Program-made: the position numbers and the translations under genes
The notes under the pieces: model-generated
What the model was told of the DNA's origin: nothing
What the model saw: only the letters and a program-made list of their open reading frames with translations
Databases searched by the model: none
Shown: in pieces, positions 28,634 to 37,652 of the stretch
How positions within the stretch are numbered: position 1 is the stretch's first letter
Layout: each line of letters begins with the position of its first letter
Origin: Serratia proteamaculans
GTDB taxonomy: Bacteria; Pseudomonadota; Gammaproteobacteria; Enterobacterales; Enterobacteriaceae
Reading direction: 5' to 3'
Assembly: GCF_013337185.1 (NCBI RefSeq)
Contig: NZ_SWDE01000001.1
Coordinates: 434,001-498,000, forward strand
Length of the DNA: 64,000 nt

Positions 28634-29246
28634 CCTTTTTTATATAGAGGTGTTTATTTTGTTTAACCGTGGATTACTAAGTGCATAACACTTTTGCGAC
28701 GCCAAATTTACCATTAAAAGCACGGCTTGTTAGCCCCCCCTTGGCGGGCTGCGGAGCGGTTTCCAGCGGGTTTTTCGACGCAAAAATGAATAGTTAATTA
28801 CTTTTTCAGGAGAGGGTAGTCGACTACTCATACTTTATGCATAAAAAATGCATAAAACCCGTTTTTATCTATTTTTCAGAACCTTGAATGTGATCAAAAA
28901 GTTTCATTTTATTTAAGTGTCGTGTTGACAATGCCGTTTCCTGACGCCAGAGTTAAATTCATGTTAAATCTTGGTTGGTCGCGTTTTTTTCTTGAATGGG
29001 AATAATCACAACCCACTGATATCAAGGTCTTTATCCTCCACGCTCATGCTTCGCATGCAAAATGTGGGCTGGCGCTCAGTTCGAACAGTCGTTTTCTGAG
29101 ACGGACAGATATTTACTTCCCTTTAACAAAAGGGCGGGCAGCGTTTGGCCTGAATTTCTTTTTTGCCGGTAGAACGCCAACGGCGTTTCACTCCTGCTGC
29201 AGCGGTGAAAGCTGCTTAATCGCCTTAATGACGGACAGGTAACACC
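28634..29246. promoter_or_regulatory. 613-base divergent regulatory gap with palindromes
   Basis: No gene is supported here. A TATATAAA stretch just upstream of the glutamate dehydrogenase gene is a plausible -10. GTAGTCGACTAC at 28816-28827 is a perfect palindrome, and TTTATGCATAAA at 28834-28845 is another, with a second ATGCATAAA at 28848. They are candidate regulator sites. The right half leads into the permease gene and shows no coding frame. The permease belongs to a family (CycA) known in E. coli to be repressed by the sRNA GcvB; I saw no sRNA gene. Confidence 0.45.
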
Positions 29247-30704
29247 ATGACAAAAAGTAAGCAACATCGGTTGAATACCCATTCAACCGAGGGGCACGAC
29301 TGCGCCCAAACATTGCAACGGGGTCTGAGCGAACGGCATATTCAGCTTATTTCCATCGGCGGGGCCATAGGCACCGGGTTGTTTATGGGCTCGGGTAAAA
29401 CCATCGCGCTTTCCGGCACTTCTATTGTTTTGACCTACGTGATTGTCGGCTTCTTTATGTTTATGGTGATGCGGGCGATGGGCGAATTATTGCTGACCAA
29501 GCTCGACTATCGCTCGTTTGCCGATTTCGTCTCCGAATACCTGGGCCCCAAAGCCAGTTTTTTTCTCGGTTGGTCTTACTGGTTGAGTTGGGTGGTAACC
29601 TGCATTGCCGACGTAGTGGTGTGCGGCGGTTACATACAGTACTGGTACCCGGAGGTTTCGCCCTGGCTGCCGGCCTTGCTGACCCTGGGGCTGCTGTGCC
29701 TGTTCAATATGCTGTCGGTGAAGATGTTTGGTGAAGCAGAGTTCTGGTTTGCCATCATCAAAGTGATTGCCATTATCGCGCTGATCCTGACCGGTGCCTG
29801 GATGGTGTTTATTGGCTGGACCTCACCGGATGGGGTTAAGGCCTCGGTGAGTAATATCACCGACCCCAATATCTTTATGCCGCACGGCATATTCGGCTTC
29901 TTTGCCGGCTTCCAGATTGCCATTTTCTCCTGCACGGGTATCGAGCTGCTGGGCACCATGTCGGCCGAGACCAAGGATCCGCAGAAGGTGCTGCCCAAGG
30001 CGATCAACGTGATCCCGGTGCGGATCATCATTTTCTATGTATTCTCGATGCTGGCGATTATCGCCGTGACCTCATGGAGCCACGTTTCGCCGGACAGCAG
30101 CCCGTTCGTTATGTTATTCGACCAGGCTGGTTTGCCCGCCGCCGCAGCAGTGATTAACTTTGTCGCCTTGACCTCCGCCATGTCTTCGGCCAACAGCGGG
30201 GTTTATTCCAGTACCCGCATGCTGTATGGCCTGTCGATGGAGAAACACGCGCACGGACAGTTCAAAATCCTGTCACGCACCACGGCAATTCCGATCCGCA
30301 GCCTGATGTTCTCCTGCTTCTGTATGGTGGTGGGCACCATGCTGTTGATCCTGATGCCGAATGTGATGACGCTGTTTACCATTGTTTCTACCGTGGCGGC
30401 GATACTGGTGGTTTACAGCTGGGGTATGATCCTGGTGGCCTATCTGGTTTATCGCAAACAACAGCCCGAACTGCACGCCCGTTCTACCTTCAAAATGCCG
30501 GGCGGGGTGATCATGACCTGGCTGACGTTGGCGTTCTTCGCTTTCACGCTGGTGCTGATGGTCTTTGACCGGGATACGTTGATAGCGCTGTGCAGTATGC
30601 CGCTGTGGTTTATCGCCCTGGCGATAGTTTGGCGCTTCAGGATCAAAAACAGCCTGGCGCGGGAAGACTATGTGTATTACCAGGCTGGCCAAGAGGCTGA
30701 GTAG
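29247..30704 (+). CDS. CycA-like amino-acid permease (APC family)
   Basis: This 485-residue inner-membrane protein has about 12 helices and the APC signature RHIQLISIGGAIGTGLFMGS near the N-terminus. Segments such as VMRAMGELLL, KMFGEAEFWFA and SANSGVYSS match the D-serine/D-alanine/glycine permease CycA, though it diverges enough to be a paralogue. It should take up small neutral amino acids with protons. The start ATG at 29247 is preceded by GACAGG. It is divergent from glutamate dehydrogenase, a plausible joint amino-acid catabolic theme. Confidence 0.85.
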   Translation: MTKSKQHRLNTHSTEGHDCAQTLQRGLSERHIQLISIGGAIGTGLFMGSGKTIALSGTSIVLTYVIVGFFMFMVMRAMGELLLTKLDYRSFADFVSEYLGPKASFFLGWSYWLSWVVTCIADVVVCGGYIQYWYPEVSPWLPALLTLGLLCLFNMLSVKMFGEAEFWFAIIKVIAIIALILTGAWMVFIGWTSPDGVKASVSNITDPNIFMPHGIFGFFAGFQIAIFSCTGIELLGTMSAETKDPQKVLPKAINVIPVRIIIFYVFSMLAIIAVTSWSHVSPDSSPFVMLFDQAGLPAAAAVINFVALTSAMSSANSGVYSSTRMLYGLSMEKHAHGQFKILSRTTAIPIRSLMFSCFCMVVGTMLLILMPNVMTLFTIVSTVAAILVVYSWGMILVAYLVYRKQQPELHARSTFKMPGGVIMTWLTLAFFAFTLVLMVFDRDTLIALCSMPLWFIALAIVWRFRIKNSLAREDYVYYQAGQEAE

Positions 30705-30723
30705 GATCGGAAAGTCAAAAAAG

Positions 30724-30753
30724 GGCGAGGGCGCCCCCTAAGAAGCCCTCGCC
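30724..30753 (-). terminator. Terminator of the serralysin gene
   Basis: GGCGAGGGC at 30724-30732 pairs with GCCCTCGCC at 30745-30753. On the minus strand the stem is followed by CCTTTTTTGA, a classical intrinsic terminator; it may also stop the convergent permease transcript. Confidence 0.8.
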
Positions 30754-30792
30754 AAAAAGTGGCAGAACCTGCCCGGGTCTACCTAAAAGGGT

Positions 30793-32295
30793 CTAAACGA
30801 TAAAGTCGGTTTGAGCGTTGACTTGCCCCACGATATTCACCAGGAAATCAGGCTGCCAGCCGTGATTCCCGACGTCGTGTCCGTGCAGATCCAAGGCCAG
30901 AACGCTATTGTTGCCGCTGCTGCTTATCGTCGCCTCGTTGCTGTTGCCGCTAAAGCCCCCGACGAACTGGATATCGGTGGCGAAAGCGCTCAAATCAATC
31001 TTGTCGACGCCGGTGGTGAAATCCATGATCTTGTCCGGTGCTTTGACGGTGGAGTCAGACGCCGCGGCAAAAGCGAAGATATCTTTACCTGCGCCGCCCC
31101 ACAAAGTGTCGGCCCCTGCGCCACCAAAGATAAAGTCATTGCCGGCACCGCCCTTCAATACGTTGTTCAACGCATTACCCACCAGGACATCGTTGCCGCT
31201 GCCGCCGATGGCATTTTCAATATTGGTGCCCTGAGTGATCGACACGTTACCTTTCAAACCGCCGACGTCAGAAAATGCCCCTTGATTTAGGTTAATACGT
31301 TGATTGGCGCTGTAGCCGGAGAAATCAAAGGTGTCATTACCACCGGTATCCCAGGCGCTGAAGATCACTTTGGTGGCATTACTGTTGGCGGAGAGGTAGT
31401 CACGCTGGGTATTGGAGTTAAAACCGTAAACGGTATCGCCAGAAAATGCATGGGTGTTGGCACCGTACAGGTATTGCATGGCCGCAATGTCATCCATCAG
31501 CGGGCCGGACGCGTAATGACCGTTGAAGTCACCAATGGCCGGTTTACCCGCTGGGTTGAGTTCGGAAAAATAGCTCATGATCGAAAACTGATTGGTGTCT
31601 TCCACATACTTGGCATCCTTTTGATAGGTAGCTCCATCGCCATTATAGGTTCCTGGGTGATCAAGCCCCAGAGCATGGCCAAGTTCATGGGTAAAGACTT
31701 GAGCACCATAACCGCCGCCAGAACCCGGTTCGCGGTTTTCGGGAAGATCAACAAACCACACCTGGCCCGAGGCATCGTGTCCCCAATCGTCAACCAAAGG
31801 CTCGCCATTGTCATCAAGCGTGTGGGGAAAGAAGCCGTAGTTACTGTCGCTTTTAGGTGTTGCGGTGAAGTTGCCGAATTTGATCTGCGCATCCTGGCTT
31901 TGATTGGCCGGCAATGCTTTAAACGTCAGATTGGCGACATCGGCCCAGGCCTGCAACGAAGCTTTGGCATAGGCTTGCTGTTTAGCATCCAGCCCGCTTA
32001 AACCACCGTCACCCTCAGTATTGAACTGATGTTCGCGCCAGGTAGGGAAGGCGTAAGTCAGGGTAGCGCCTTTCCCCAGGTGTGCATCAGAACCAACGCC
32101 ATTCCAGGATTGCAGGTTGCGGGCCAGGTTCTCACCGGCCGCCAGTGCGCTGTCGGAGGGGCGGCCATTCAGAGTGTAATCACCACGTTCCTGATAATGC
32201 CAGAACAGATCAATGCTGCTATAAACTCCAGAATCATCTCTATCGGCCCATACAGACTTATCATATTGGCTGTAGATATAATTTTGTTTAGTCAT
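30793..32295 (-). CDS. Serralysin-family secreted zinc metalloprotease
   Basis: This 500-residue extracellular protease has the zinc motif HELGHALGLDH (His203, Glu204, His207, His213) and the Met-turn SIMSYF (Met240). RTX nonapeptide repeats (GGSGND, GGAGND, GGAGAD, GGAGKD) bind calcium at about residues 385-425. The C-terminus ends DFIV, the uncleaved type I secretion signal of this family (PrtA/PrtS of Serratia). There is no N-terminal signal peptide; a short propeptide is expected. The frame extends to 32334, but MTKQNYIY at 32295 is the expected start. The type I exporter (LipBCD/PrtDEF type) and an inhibitor gene are not next to it and must lie elsewhere. Confidence 0.93.
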   Translation of the reverse strand: MTKQNYIYSQYDKSVWADRDDSGVYSSIDLFWHYQERGDYTLNGRPSDSALAAGENLARNLQSWNGVGSDAHLGKGATLTYAFPTWREHQFNTEGDGGLSGLDAKQQAYAKASLQAWADVANLTFKALPANQSQDAQIKFGNFTATPKSDSNYGFFPHTLDDNGEPLVDDWGHDASGQVWFVDLPENREPGSGGGYGAQVFTHELGHALGLDHPGTYNGDGATYQKDAKYVEDTNQFSIMSYFSELNPAGKPAIGDFNGHYASGPLMDDIAAMQYLYGANTHAFSGDTVYGFNSNTQRDYLSANSNATKVIFSAWDTGGNDTFDFSGYSANQRINLNQGAFSDVGGLKGNVSITQGTNIENAIGGSGNDVLVGNALNNVLKGGAGNDFIFGGAGADTLWGGAGKDIFAFAAASDSTVKAPDKIMDFTTGVDKIDLSAFATDIQFVGGFSGNSNEATISSSGNNSVLALDLHGHDVGNHGWQPDFLVNIVGQVNAQTDFIV

Positions 32296-32541
32296 TTGGT
32301 CATGCCCTCGAGTTAAGTAAATCCATTGACGCACTGTAACGTTAAGCCCTGTTATTCCCTTGGCATTGATAATGGCGAAATAAATTTAGTGCTGATTTTT
32401 TATTGGCTTTCACGATTAAAAAATCTAGTCATAGGCTGCCAGGCTGTAAACTCTCATTAAGTAAAGAGTGAATTCACCACTGGGAAGTAAATGTCGGTCA
32501 GGCATGACTCCTTTTTTATGCTGAATTTACAGCAGCGATCG

Positions 32542-32781
32542 TTAATTTTTTTGTGCCATGCCGATTATCTCTATCGCTACACGATAAAACTTTCTCTGAT
32601 GATCACAGGGTTGAAACTCTATGACTGAAACCAAATGGGTCATGATCGTTGATGGGGTGACGGTTTTTTTAGCCAATGTTAAATGAACAAGGCACTCGCC
32701 TAATATTCGGTAAACCTCACCGTTGATATCTTTGTTGCTTCCAAAAAGGCCATAGAGTTTGTAATCCATCTCGTTATTCAT
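32542..32781 (-). CDS. Small YmgB/AriR-like regulator
   Basis: This 79-residue protein resembles the enterobacterial YmgB/AriR (biofilm and acid-resistance) family: a helix with ILGECLVHLTLAKKTVTP and a second helix IMTHLVSVIE, then a C-terminal IEIIGM helix. Members form helical dimers that affect acid resistance and biofilm. It lies between the LysR gene and serralysin, all on the minus strand, with gaps of 48 and 246 bases. A functional link to the protease is possible but unproved. Confidence 0.6.
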   Translation of the reverse strand: MNNEMDYKLYGLFGSNKDINGEVYRILGECLVHLTLAKKTVTPSTIMTHLVSVIEFQPCDHQRKFYRVAIEIIGMAQKN

Positions 32782-32829
32782 TGCATTTCTCTTGATGGTG
32801 GAACCGGGTTAATAAGGGTTGACACTGTT

Positions 32830-33774
32830 TTAGTCGTAGCTGTTCATCTGAGGTAAACTGGCCTGTAAATGAGTTTTGATAAAGTCCACGCAGGTACGAA
32901 TAAGTTGCGTTTTTTTCTCCTGGTTTTTGATCACCGCGATAATATCTGCCGATTGCTGATATTGAGGCAACACTCTGACCAAAACCCCAGATGCCAGCTC
33001 TGACGCAACGCTCCAGACCGGCAGCAGGGCAATCCCGTGATTTTTGACGGCCCAGGTTTTCACAACGTCGCTGTGGCTGCTGGAAAGTGAGCCTTTCACC
33101 TTAAGCTTGCTTTCCGATGCGTTGCGGCTGTCTGTGAGCCGCCATAGCCCCATACTTTCCTCGCGGGGGCGATACAGTATGCAATTATGGTTATTGAGTT
33201 CATCAAGTTCCTGTGGGGTACCCTGGCGTTTGAGATACAGCGGCGAGGCGCAAAGGACCCGAAAGCTGCTGGCTATTTTATAAGCCACCAGATGGGGTTC
33301 TTTTGCACTGCCGATGCGGATATCGATATCAATATCGTCGGCAATCAGGTCATTTTGTTGGTTGGTCAGATCCAGCCAGATGTTTAACCCTGGGCTCTGT
33401 CGCTGCATCAAAGACAAGACCGGTGCCAGATGATGCAGCCCAAAGTAGGCATTACAGCTGATCCGCAGATTGCCGCTGGCAACGTCCTGCAAGGCATTGA
33501 TGCCCAGGATGGCATCTTCAACATCACCCAGGATCTCTTTAACTTTAATAAAAAAGAATTCGCCGCTTTTACTCAACATCACTTGACGGGTAGTGCGAAC
33601 AAACAGCTTGGTATCCAATGCTTTCTCAAGGGAATGGATACACTTTGTCACGTATCCCGGGCTGATACCGAGCTCCTGTGCAGCCCGGTTGAAGCTAAGC
33701 CACTTGGCAACCAGGAGAAACAGATTCAAATGCCACAAAGATATCTGTTTCGGCAAGGATTTAAGCAGAGACAT
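32830..33774 (-). CDS. LysR-family transcriptional regulator
   Basis: This 314-residue protein has a LysR helix-turn-helix (LSFNRAAQELGISPGYVTKCI, about residues 26-46) and a substrate-binding domain. The recognition helix reads GYVTKCI where most family members have AVSxxI. It lies upstream of the YmgB-like and serralysin genes on the same strand, and 428 AT-rich bases from the divergent MarR-GNAT gene. Its target is not evident; either neighbour is possible. Confidence 0.85.
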   Translation of the reverse strand: MSLLKSLPKQISLWHLNLFLLVAKWLSFNRAAQELGISPGYVTKCIHSLEKALDTKLFVRTTRQVMLSKSGEFFFIKVKEILGDVEDAILGINALQDVASGNLRISCNAYFGLHHLAPVLSLMQRQSPGLNIWLDLTNQQNDLIADDIDIDIRIGSAKEPHLVAYKIASSFRVLCASPLYLKRQGTPQELDELNNHNCILYRPREESMGLWRLTDSRNASESKLKVKGSLSSSHSDVVKTWAVKNHGIALLPVWSVASELASGVLVRVLPQYQQSADIIAVIKNQEKKTQLIRTCVDFIKTHLQASLPQMNSYD

Positions 33775-34157
33775 ACGGTTCTTCTCATATAAAATATGCG
33801 GGTATTTAATGTCACCTCACACCTTCATAGTGGAATGGGTGACTTAAATCAGCAGTGAGGTTAAATGCAAGTATTCGCACAGTTTAATGATAATAAGCCA
33901 TGTGTAAATTCGAATTGGCGTTAATGACTAAATTTCAACATGGTGAAGGTGCTGTTTTATTTAAATATATTAATAGGATATAAGCTTATAACTAAAAATA
34001 ATTTTATTTACCAATTCGATGGAGTTTTCCTATTTATTTGATGGAATTATATTAATGATTTTATTTTTCCACTCAGTAGAAGGTGACTGATTTTAATTTA
34101 TCTCAGATAAGTCGTATCATTTGATACTACCCCAAAAGATCGTTTGAATTTCTGAAT
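33775..34157. promoter_or_regulatory. AT-rich divergent gap
   Basis: Most of the 428 bases between the LysR and MarR-GNAT genes is strongly AT-rich with no coding frame, contrasting with the GC-rich genes on both sides. It includes a loosely repeated TGATGGA-type element around 34018 and 34040. It would be a natural place for promoters and H-NS binding. I see nothing else. Confidence 0.4.
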
Positions 34158-34196
34158 GGCTCCGATATAGTTGTTCAATACAACCACATCGGAGCC
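34158..34196 (+). promoter_or_regulatory. Leader hairpin covering the MarR-GNAT ribosome-binding site
   Basis: GGCTCCGAT at 34158-34166 pairs perfectly with ATCGGAGCC at 34188-34196; inside it GTTGT (34170-34174) pairs with ACAAC (34180-34184) around TCAAT. The ribosome-binding GGAG at 34191-34194, eight bases before the ATG at 34203, is part of the 3' arm. It may be an RNA hairpin limiting translation, a double-dyad operator for the MarR protein, or both. Confidence 0.6.
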
Positions 34197-34202
34197 CTCA
34201 TC

Positions 34203-35168
34203 ATGTCGACCACCCAACCAAGCCCGTTTTTACAACCGATCAGGGATGCGTCACGCCATCTGGTGCGAGAGCTGGGCTTTATGGGCAATACCCTTGCCGG
34301 CACAGATTTGCCGCCGTCTGCGGTACACGCATTGATTGAAATCGGCGATCGGCATGTTGATACCGCGGCTGAGCTTTGCAACTTGCTCAATCTGGAAAAA
34401 TCCAGCGTTAGCCGCATGCTGAATAAACTGATCAAAGCCGGAGAATTGGTGACTTTGCCCAGTGAGCGAGATGCCAGGGAAAAAATCCTGCGGTTAACGG
34501 ATAAAGGGCAACAGACTCTGGCAGGGATTAACCGGTATGCCGATCATCAGGTTCTTAACGCGCTGCAACAACTGCCAGCTGGCGCCAGCGCAGGTATTGC
34601 CGGAGGCCTGCAGAATTATGCTGCGGCGTTACGCGCTCACCGTTTGGGTGAAGTATCAGTTTCTGCGCCAGCCATCGAGATTGTCAGCGGTTATCTGCCT
34701 GGGTTTACCGGTAGAACGCTGGAAATGCACATGCAATATTATTCGCGCACGGTGGGGTTTGGTGCCTTTTTTGAAGCTGCCGTCGGCGCAGCGCTGGCCG
34801 ATCTCGCCGGGAGGCTGTCGCATCCGCTAAACCAGACCTGGTCTGCATTGAGCGATGGCCGCATTGTCGGATCGGTTTCAATTGATGGGGAAACCCTGGG
34901 GGAAAATCGCGCCCACCTGCGTACCTTTATCATCGATGACAGTGTGCGTGGCAGAGGCGTAGGCCGTCAACTGCTGAACCGGGCGGTTAGTTTTTGTGAT
35001 GAACAGGGCTTTGATGAAACCCATTTGTGGACCTTCAAAGGGCTGGATGCGGCCCGGCATCTGTATGAAAGCGTCGGTTTCACGCTGGCAGAAGAGCAGC
35101 CGGGCACACAATGGGGTCAATTGATGACCGAACAGCTATTTATTCGCCCTCAAGTTGCCCGAGGTTGA
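34203..35168 (+). CDS. MarR-family regulator fused to GNAT acetyltransferase
   Basis: This 321-residue protein joins an N-terminal MarR winged helix (about residues 20-135; LCNLLNLEKSSVSRMLNKLIKAGEL recognition region and ERDARE wing) to a C-terminal GNAT domain (about 165-315; RTFIIDDSVRGRGVGRQLL acetyl-CoA loop). Such fusions are known but of unclear function; acetylation could be tied to ligand sensing. A hairpin with an embedded ribosome site precedes the start. The 3' end overlaps the convergent semialdehyde dehydrogenase by 29 bases. Confidence 0.87.
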   Translation: MSTTQPSPFLQPIRDASRHLVRELGFMGNTLAGTDLPPSAVHALIEIGDRHVDTAAELCNLLNLEKSSVSRMLNKLIKAGELVTLPSERDAREKILRLTDKGQQTLAGINRYADHQVLNALQQLPAGASAGIAGGLQNYAAALRAHRLGEVSVSAPAIEIVSGYLPGFTGRTLEMHMQYYSRTVGFGAFFEAAVGAALADLAGRLSHPLNQTWSALSDGRIVGSVSIDGETLGENRAHLRTFIIDDSVRGRGVGRQLLNRAVSFCDEQGFDETHLWTFKGLDAARHLYESVGFTLAEEQPGTQWGQLMTEQLFIRPQVARG

Positions 35169-36591
35169 CGTATTTGGTTTCGAGATACTCATCAAGCCCG
35201 ATGGCGGCGCCTTCACGACCCAGCCCGGATTCTTTGACACCGCCAAAGGGAGCGACCTCGGTCGAAATAATACCTTCGTTGATGCCAACCATGCCGCTTT
35301 CGAGCTGACGTGTCACACGAAATGCGCGTGCCAAATCGCGGGTATACAGGTAAGCCGCCAGTCCAAAGGGCGTATCATTGGCGCGGCGGATCGCCTCATC
35401 TTCATCGTGGAAGCGGAAACAGGCGGCCAGCGGGCCGAAAGTTTCTTCATGCGCCAACTGCATCCGTTCGTCGGCATCGGCCAACACCGTTGGCTGGAAG
35501 AAGGATCCACCAAGCGGGTGACGTTCTCCGCCGCACATCAGTCGCGCCCCCTGGTTTATAGCGTCCTGCAGATGAGCCTCCACTTTTTCTACCGCTTTCA
35601 GGTGGATTAACGGGCCTTGCTGCGCGCCTGGCGTCATGCCGGGAGCCACTTTCAATGCCCGCGCGGCATCGGTCAGCCGCTGGACAAAGCGGTCGTAAAT
35701 GCCGTCCTGAATGTAGAAGCGATTGACGCACACGCAGGTTTGGCCACTGTTCCGGAATTTGGCCGCCATTGCGCCCGCCACCGCAGCATCTATGTCGGCA
35801 TCGTCGAACACGATAAACGGCGCATTACCGCCCAACTCCAGCGACAGTTTTTTCACCGTATCCGCCGCCTGGCGCATCAGCAGTTTGCCGACCGGCGTGG
35901 AGCCGGTAAACGACACTTTGCGCACCAACGGGCTGGCCATCAGTGCGGCACCGATGGCCGGGGTATCTCCGGATACGGCGTTAATCACCCCTGGTGGCAC
36001 TCCGGCCTGTTCGGCAAGTACGATCAGCGCGAAGGCGGAAAGTGGCGTCTCGTTAGCGGGCTTGATCACGGCGGTGCAACCGGCTGCCAGTGCGGGGCCT
36101 AATTTGCGCGTCAGCATCGCCAGAGGGAAATTCCACGGCGTGATAGCAGCAATCACGCCGACCGGCTCTTTAAAGGTGATGATTTGGTTACCGGTCTTGG
36201 TCGCCGGAATGGTCTGCCCATAAGCGCGTTTGGCCTCTTCGGCAAACCATTCGATAAAGCTGGCGGCGTAAGCGACTTCGCCCTGGGCTTCGCTCAATAT
36301 CTTGCCTTGCTCGGTCACCATCAGCTCAGCCAGTGCAGCCTGATTTTCCATGATCAGTTGAAACCAGCGTTGCAGGATTTGTGCTCGTGCCTTGACGGGC
36401 AAGGCACGCCACGCCGGTAGGGCCGCAGCCGCCGCGGCGATGGCCTCGTTGGTGTCTGCGCTGCCGACCGAAGCGACCTCGGCTACCGATTCACCGGTGG
36501 CGGGATTACTGACCTGATAGTGCTGCGTACTGGTGCGCCATTGGCCGTCACAGTACCAACCGTTGCGCAGTAAAGAAGAATAGTCAGTCAT
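35140..36591 (-). CDS. NAD(P)-dependent succinate-semialdehyde-type dehydrogenase (GabD-like)
   Basis: This 483-residue aldehyde dehydrogenase oxidises a semialdehyde to the acid. The catalytic Glu lies in ELGGNAPF and the nucleophilic Cys in NSGQTCVC; the TGSTPVGK cofactor loop is present. Length and motifs match GabD. It is the last gene of the minus-strand operon MFS, Fae-like, aldo-keto reductase, dehydrogenase; its ATG overlaps the stop of the aldo-keto reductase gene by four bases. No GABA transaminase is adjacent, so the physiological aldehyde may not be succinate semialdehyde. Confidence 0.88.
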   Translation of the reverse strand: MTDYSSLLRNGWYCDGQWRTSTQHYQVSNPATGESVAEVASVGSADTNEAIAAAAAALPAWRALPVKARAQILQRWFQLIMENQAALAELMVTEQGKILSEAQGEVAYAASFIEWFAEEAKRAYGQTIPATKTGNQIITFKEPVGVIAAITPWNFPLAMLTRKLGPALAAGCTAVIKPANETPLSAFALIVLAEQAGVPPGVINAVSGDTPAIGAALMASPLVRKVSFTGSTPVGKLLMRQAADTVKKLSLELGGNAPFIVFDDADIDAAVAGAMAAKFRNSGQTCVCVNRFYIQDGIYDRFVQRLTDAARALKVAPGMTPGAQQGPLIHLKAVEKVEAHLQDAINQGARLMCGGERHPLGGSFFQPTVLADADERMQLAHEETFGPLAACFRFHDEDEAIRRANDTPFGLAAYLYTRDLARAFRVTRQLESGMVGINEGIISTEVAPFGGVKESGLGREGAAIGLDEYLETKYVNLGQLEGE

Positions 36592-37652
36592 GCAATGTTC
36601 CTTGTGTCGATATTATCCATGGCAAATAGCCCGTTGGCGGGGCGGCTCTCACGCGTTATACGCTTACCGGCGGTGTAATCATTGATGACATCGCATGGGG
36701 TATAGTGGCGTTCCAGTTCGTAGCGCTCATCCTCACTGAGCGTGGTAGACAACGCACTGACGGCGCTGTCTATTTGCTGCACCGTATCGGCCCCGACCAG
36801 CATGCAATCGACCCCCGGGTGGCTGAGCACCCAGGCCTGGGCAACCTGCGCCGGAGGGATGCCCCGTAGCGATGCCACCAGGCTGACCGATTGAGCCACG
36901 TTGCGCGAAGTGGCGTCGGCGTACATTTCCTGAGTGAAGAAATCTGTCTGGTTACGCACCGAGTTGAAATCGCAGCTTAATAAACCGCGCGCCAGTGGGC
37001 TGAATACCGATACGCCCAGCCCCTGATCGCGGCATAAAGGGATCATCTCCCGTTCCTCTTCGCGGTAGGCGCAGTTGAGTTGCAATTGCATGTTGATGGG
37101 TTTGACGAAGCCGTGGCGCTCACATATCCATAGAATTTTGGCCAACTGCCAGGCATACATGGTCGATACGCCGACATAGCGGGCTTTGCCGGAGCGGACG
37201 ATATCGTTCATCGCCGACCAGGTTTCTTCAATCGGCGTATTCACATCGAAATAGTGCAGCATGTAAATGTCGACATAATCGGTACCCAGGCGGCGCAGGC
37301 TGGCGTCAATGCTGGCCATGATGTGCTTGCGTGAATGCCCCTGATTATTGGAGCCGCCACCAATCGGATAACCGACTTTGGTGGCCAACACCAGTTCGTC
37401 GCGCTGGGCCAAACGCCCAATGATATTGCCCACCACTTCTTCGCCCGCACCGCTGGAGTAGAAATCCGCCAGATCGATAAAATTGATACCTTGTTCCAGC
37501 GCATGGCGGATCAGCGGCTCACTTTGCTGTTCGTCGAAGATCCAGGGTTTCCACTGTTTGCTACCCATGTTCATGGTGCCGAGACACAAACGGGAGACTT
37601 TCAGCCCACAATTACCAAGATTGATGTATTCCATGGGGTTTTCCTCAGGCAC
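36588..37652 (-). CDS. Aldo/keto reductase
   Basis: This 354-residue NADPH-dependent oxidoreductase has the AKR catalytic tetrad: Asp and Tyr in DLADFYSSG, Lys in VLATKVGYP and His in YMLHYFD. It resembles the YajO/Tas-like AKR group. It overlaps the Fae-like gene upstream by eight bases and the dehydrogenase downstream by four, so it is translationally coupled to both. The joint presence of reductase and dehydrogenase suggests a pathway for a carbonyl compound brought in by the MFS transporter. The frame begins MPEENPMEY; the second Met (about 37634) is an alternative start. Confidence 0.87.
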   Translation of the reverse strand: MPEENPMEYINLGNCGLKVSRLCLGTMNMGSKQWKPWIFDEQQSEPLIRHALEQGINFIDLADFYSSGAGEEVVGNIIGRLAQRDELVLATKVGYPIGGGSNNQGHSRKHIMASIDASLRRLGTDYVDIYMLHYFDVNTPIEETWSAMNDIVRSGKARYVGVSTMYAWQLAKILWICERHGFVKPINMQLQLNCAYREEEREMIPLCRDQGLGVSVFSPLARGLLSCDFNSVRNQTDFFTQEMYADATSRNVAQSVSLVASLRGIPPAQVAQAWVLSHPGVDCMLVGADTVQQIDSAVSALSTTLSEDERYELERHYTPCDVINDYTAGKRITRESRPANGLFAMDNIDTRNIA

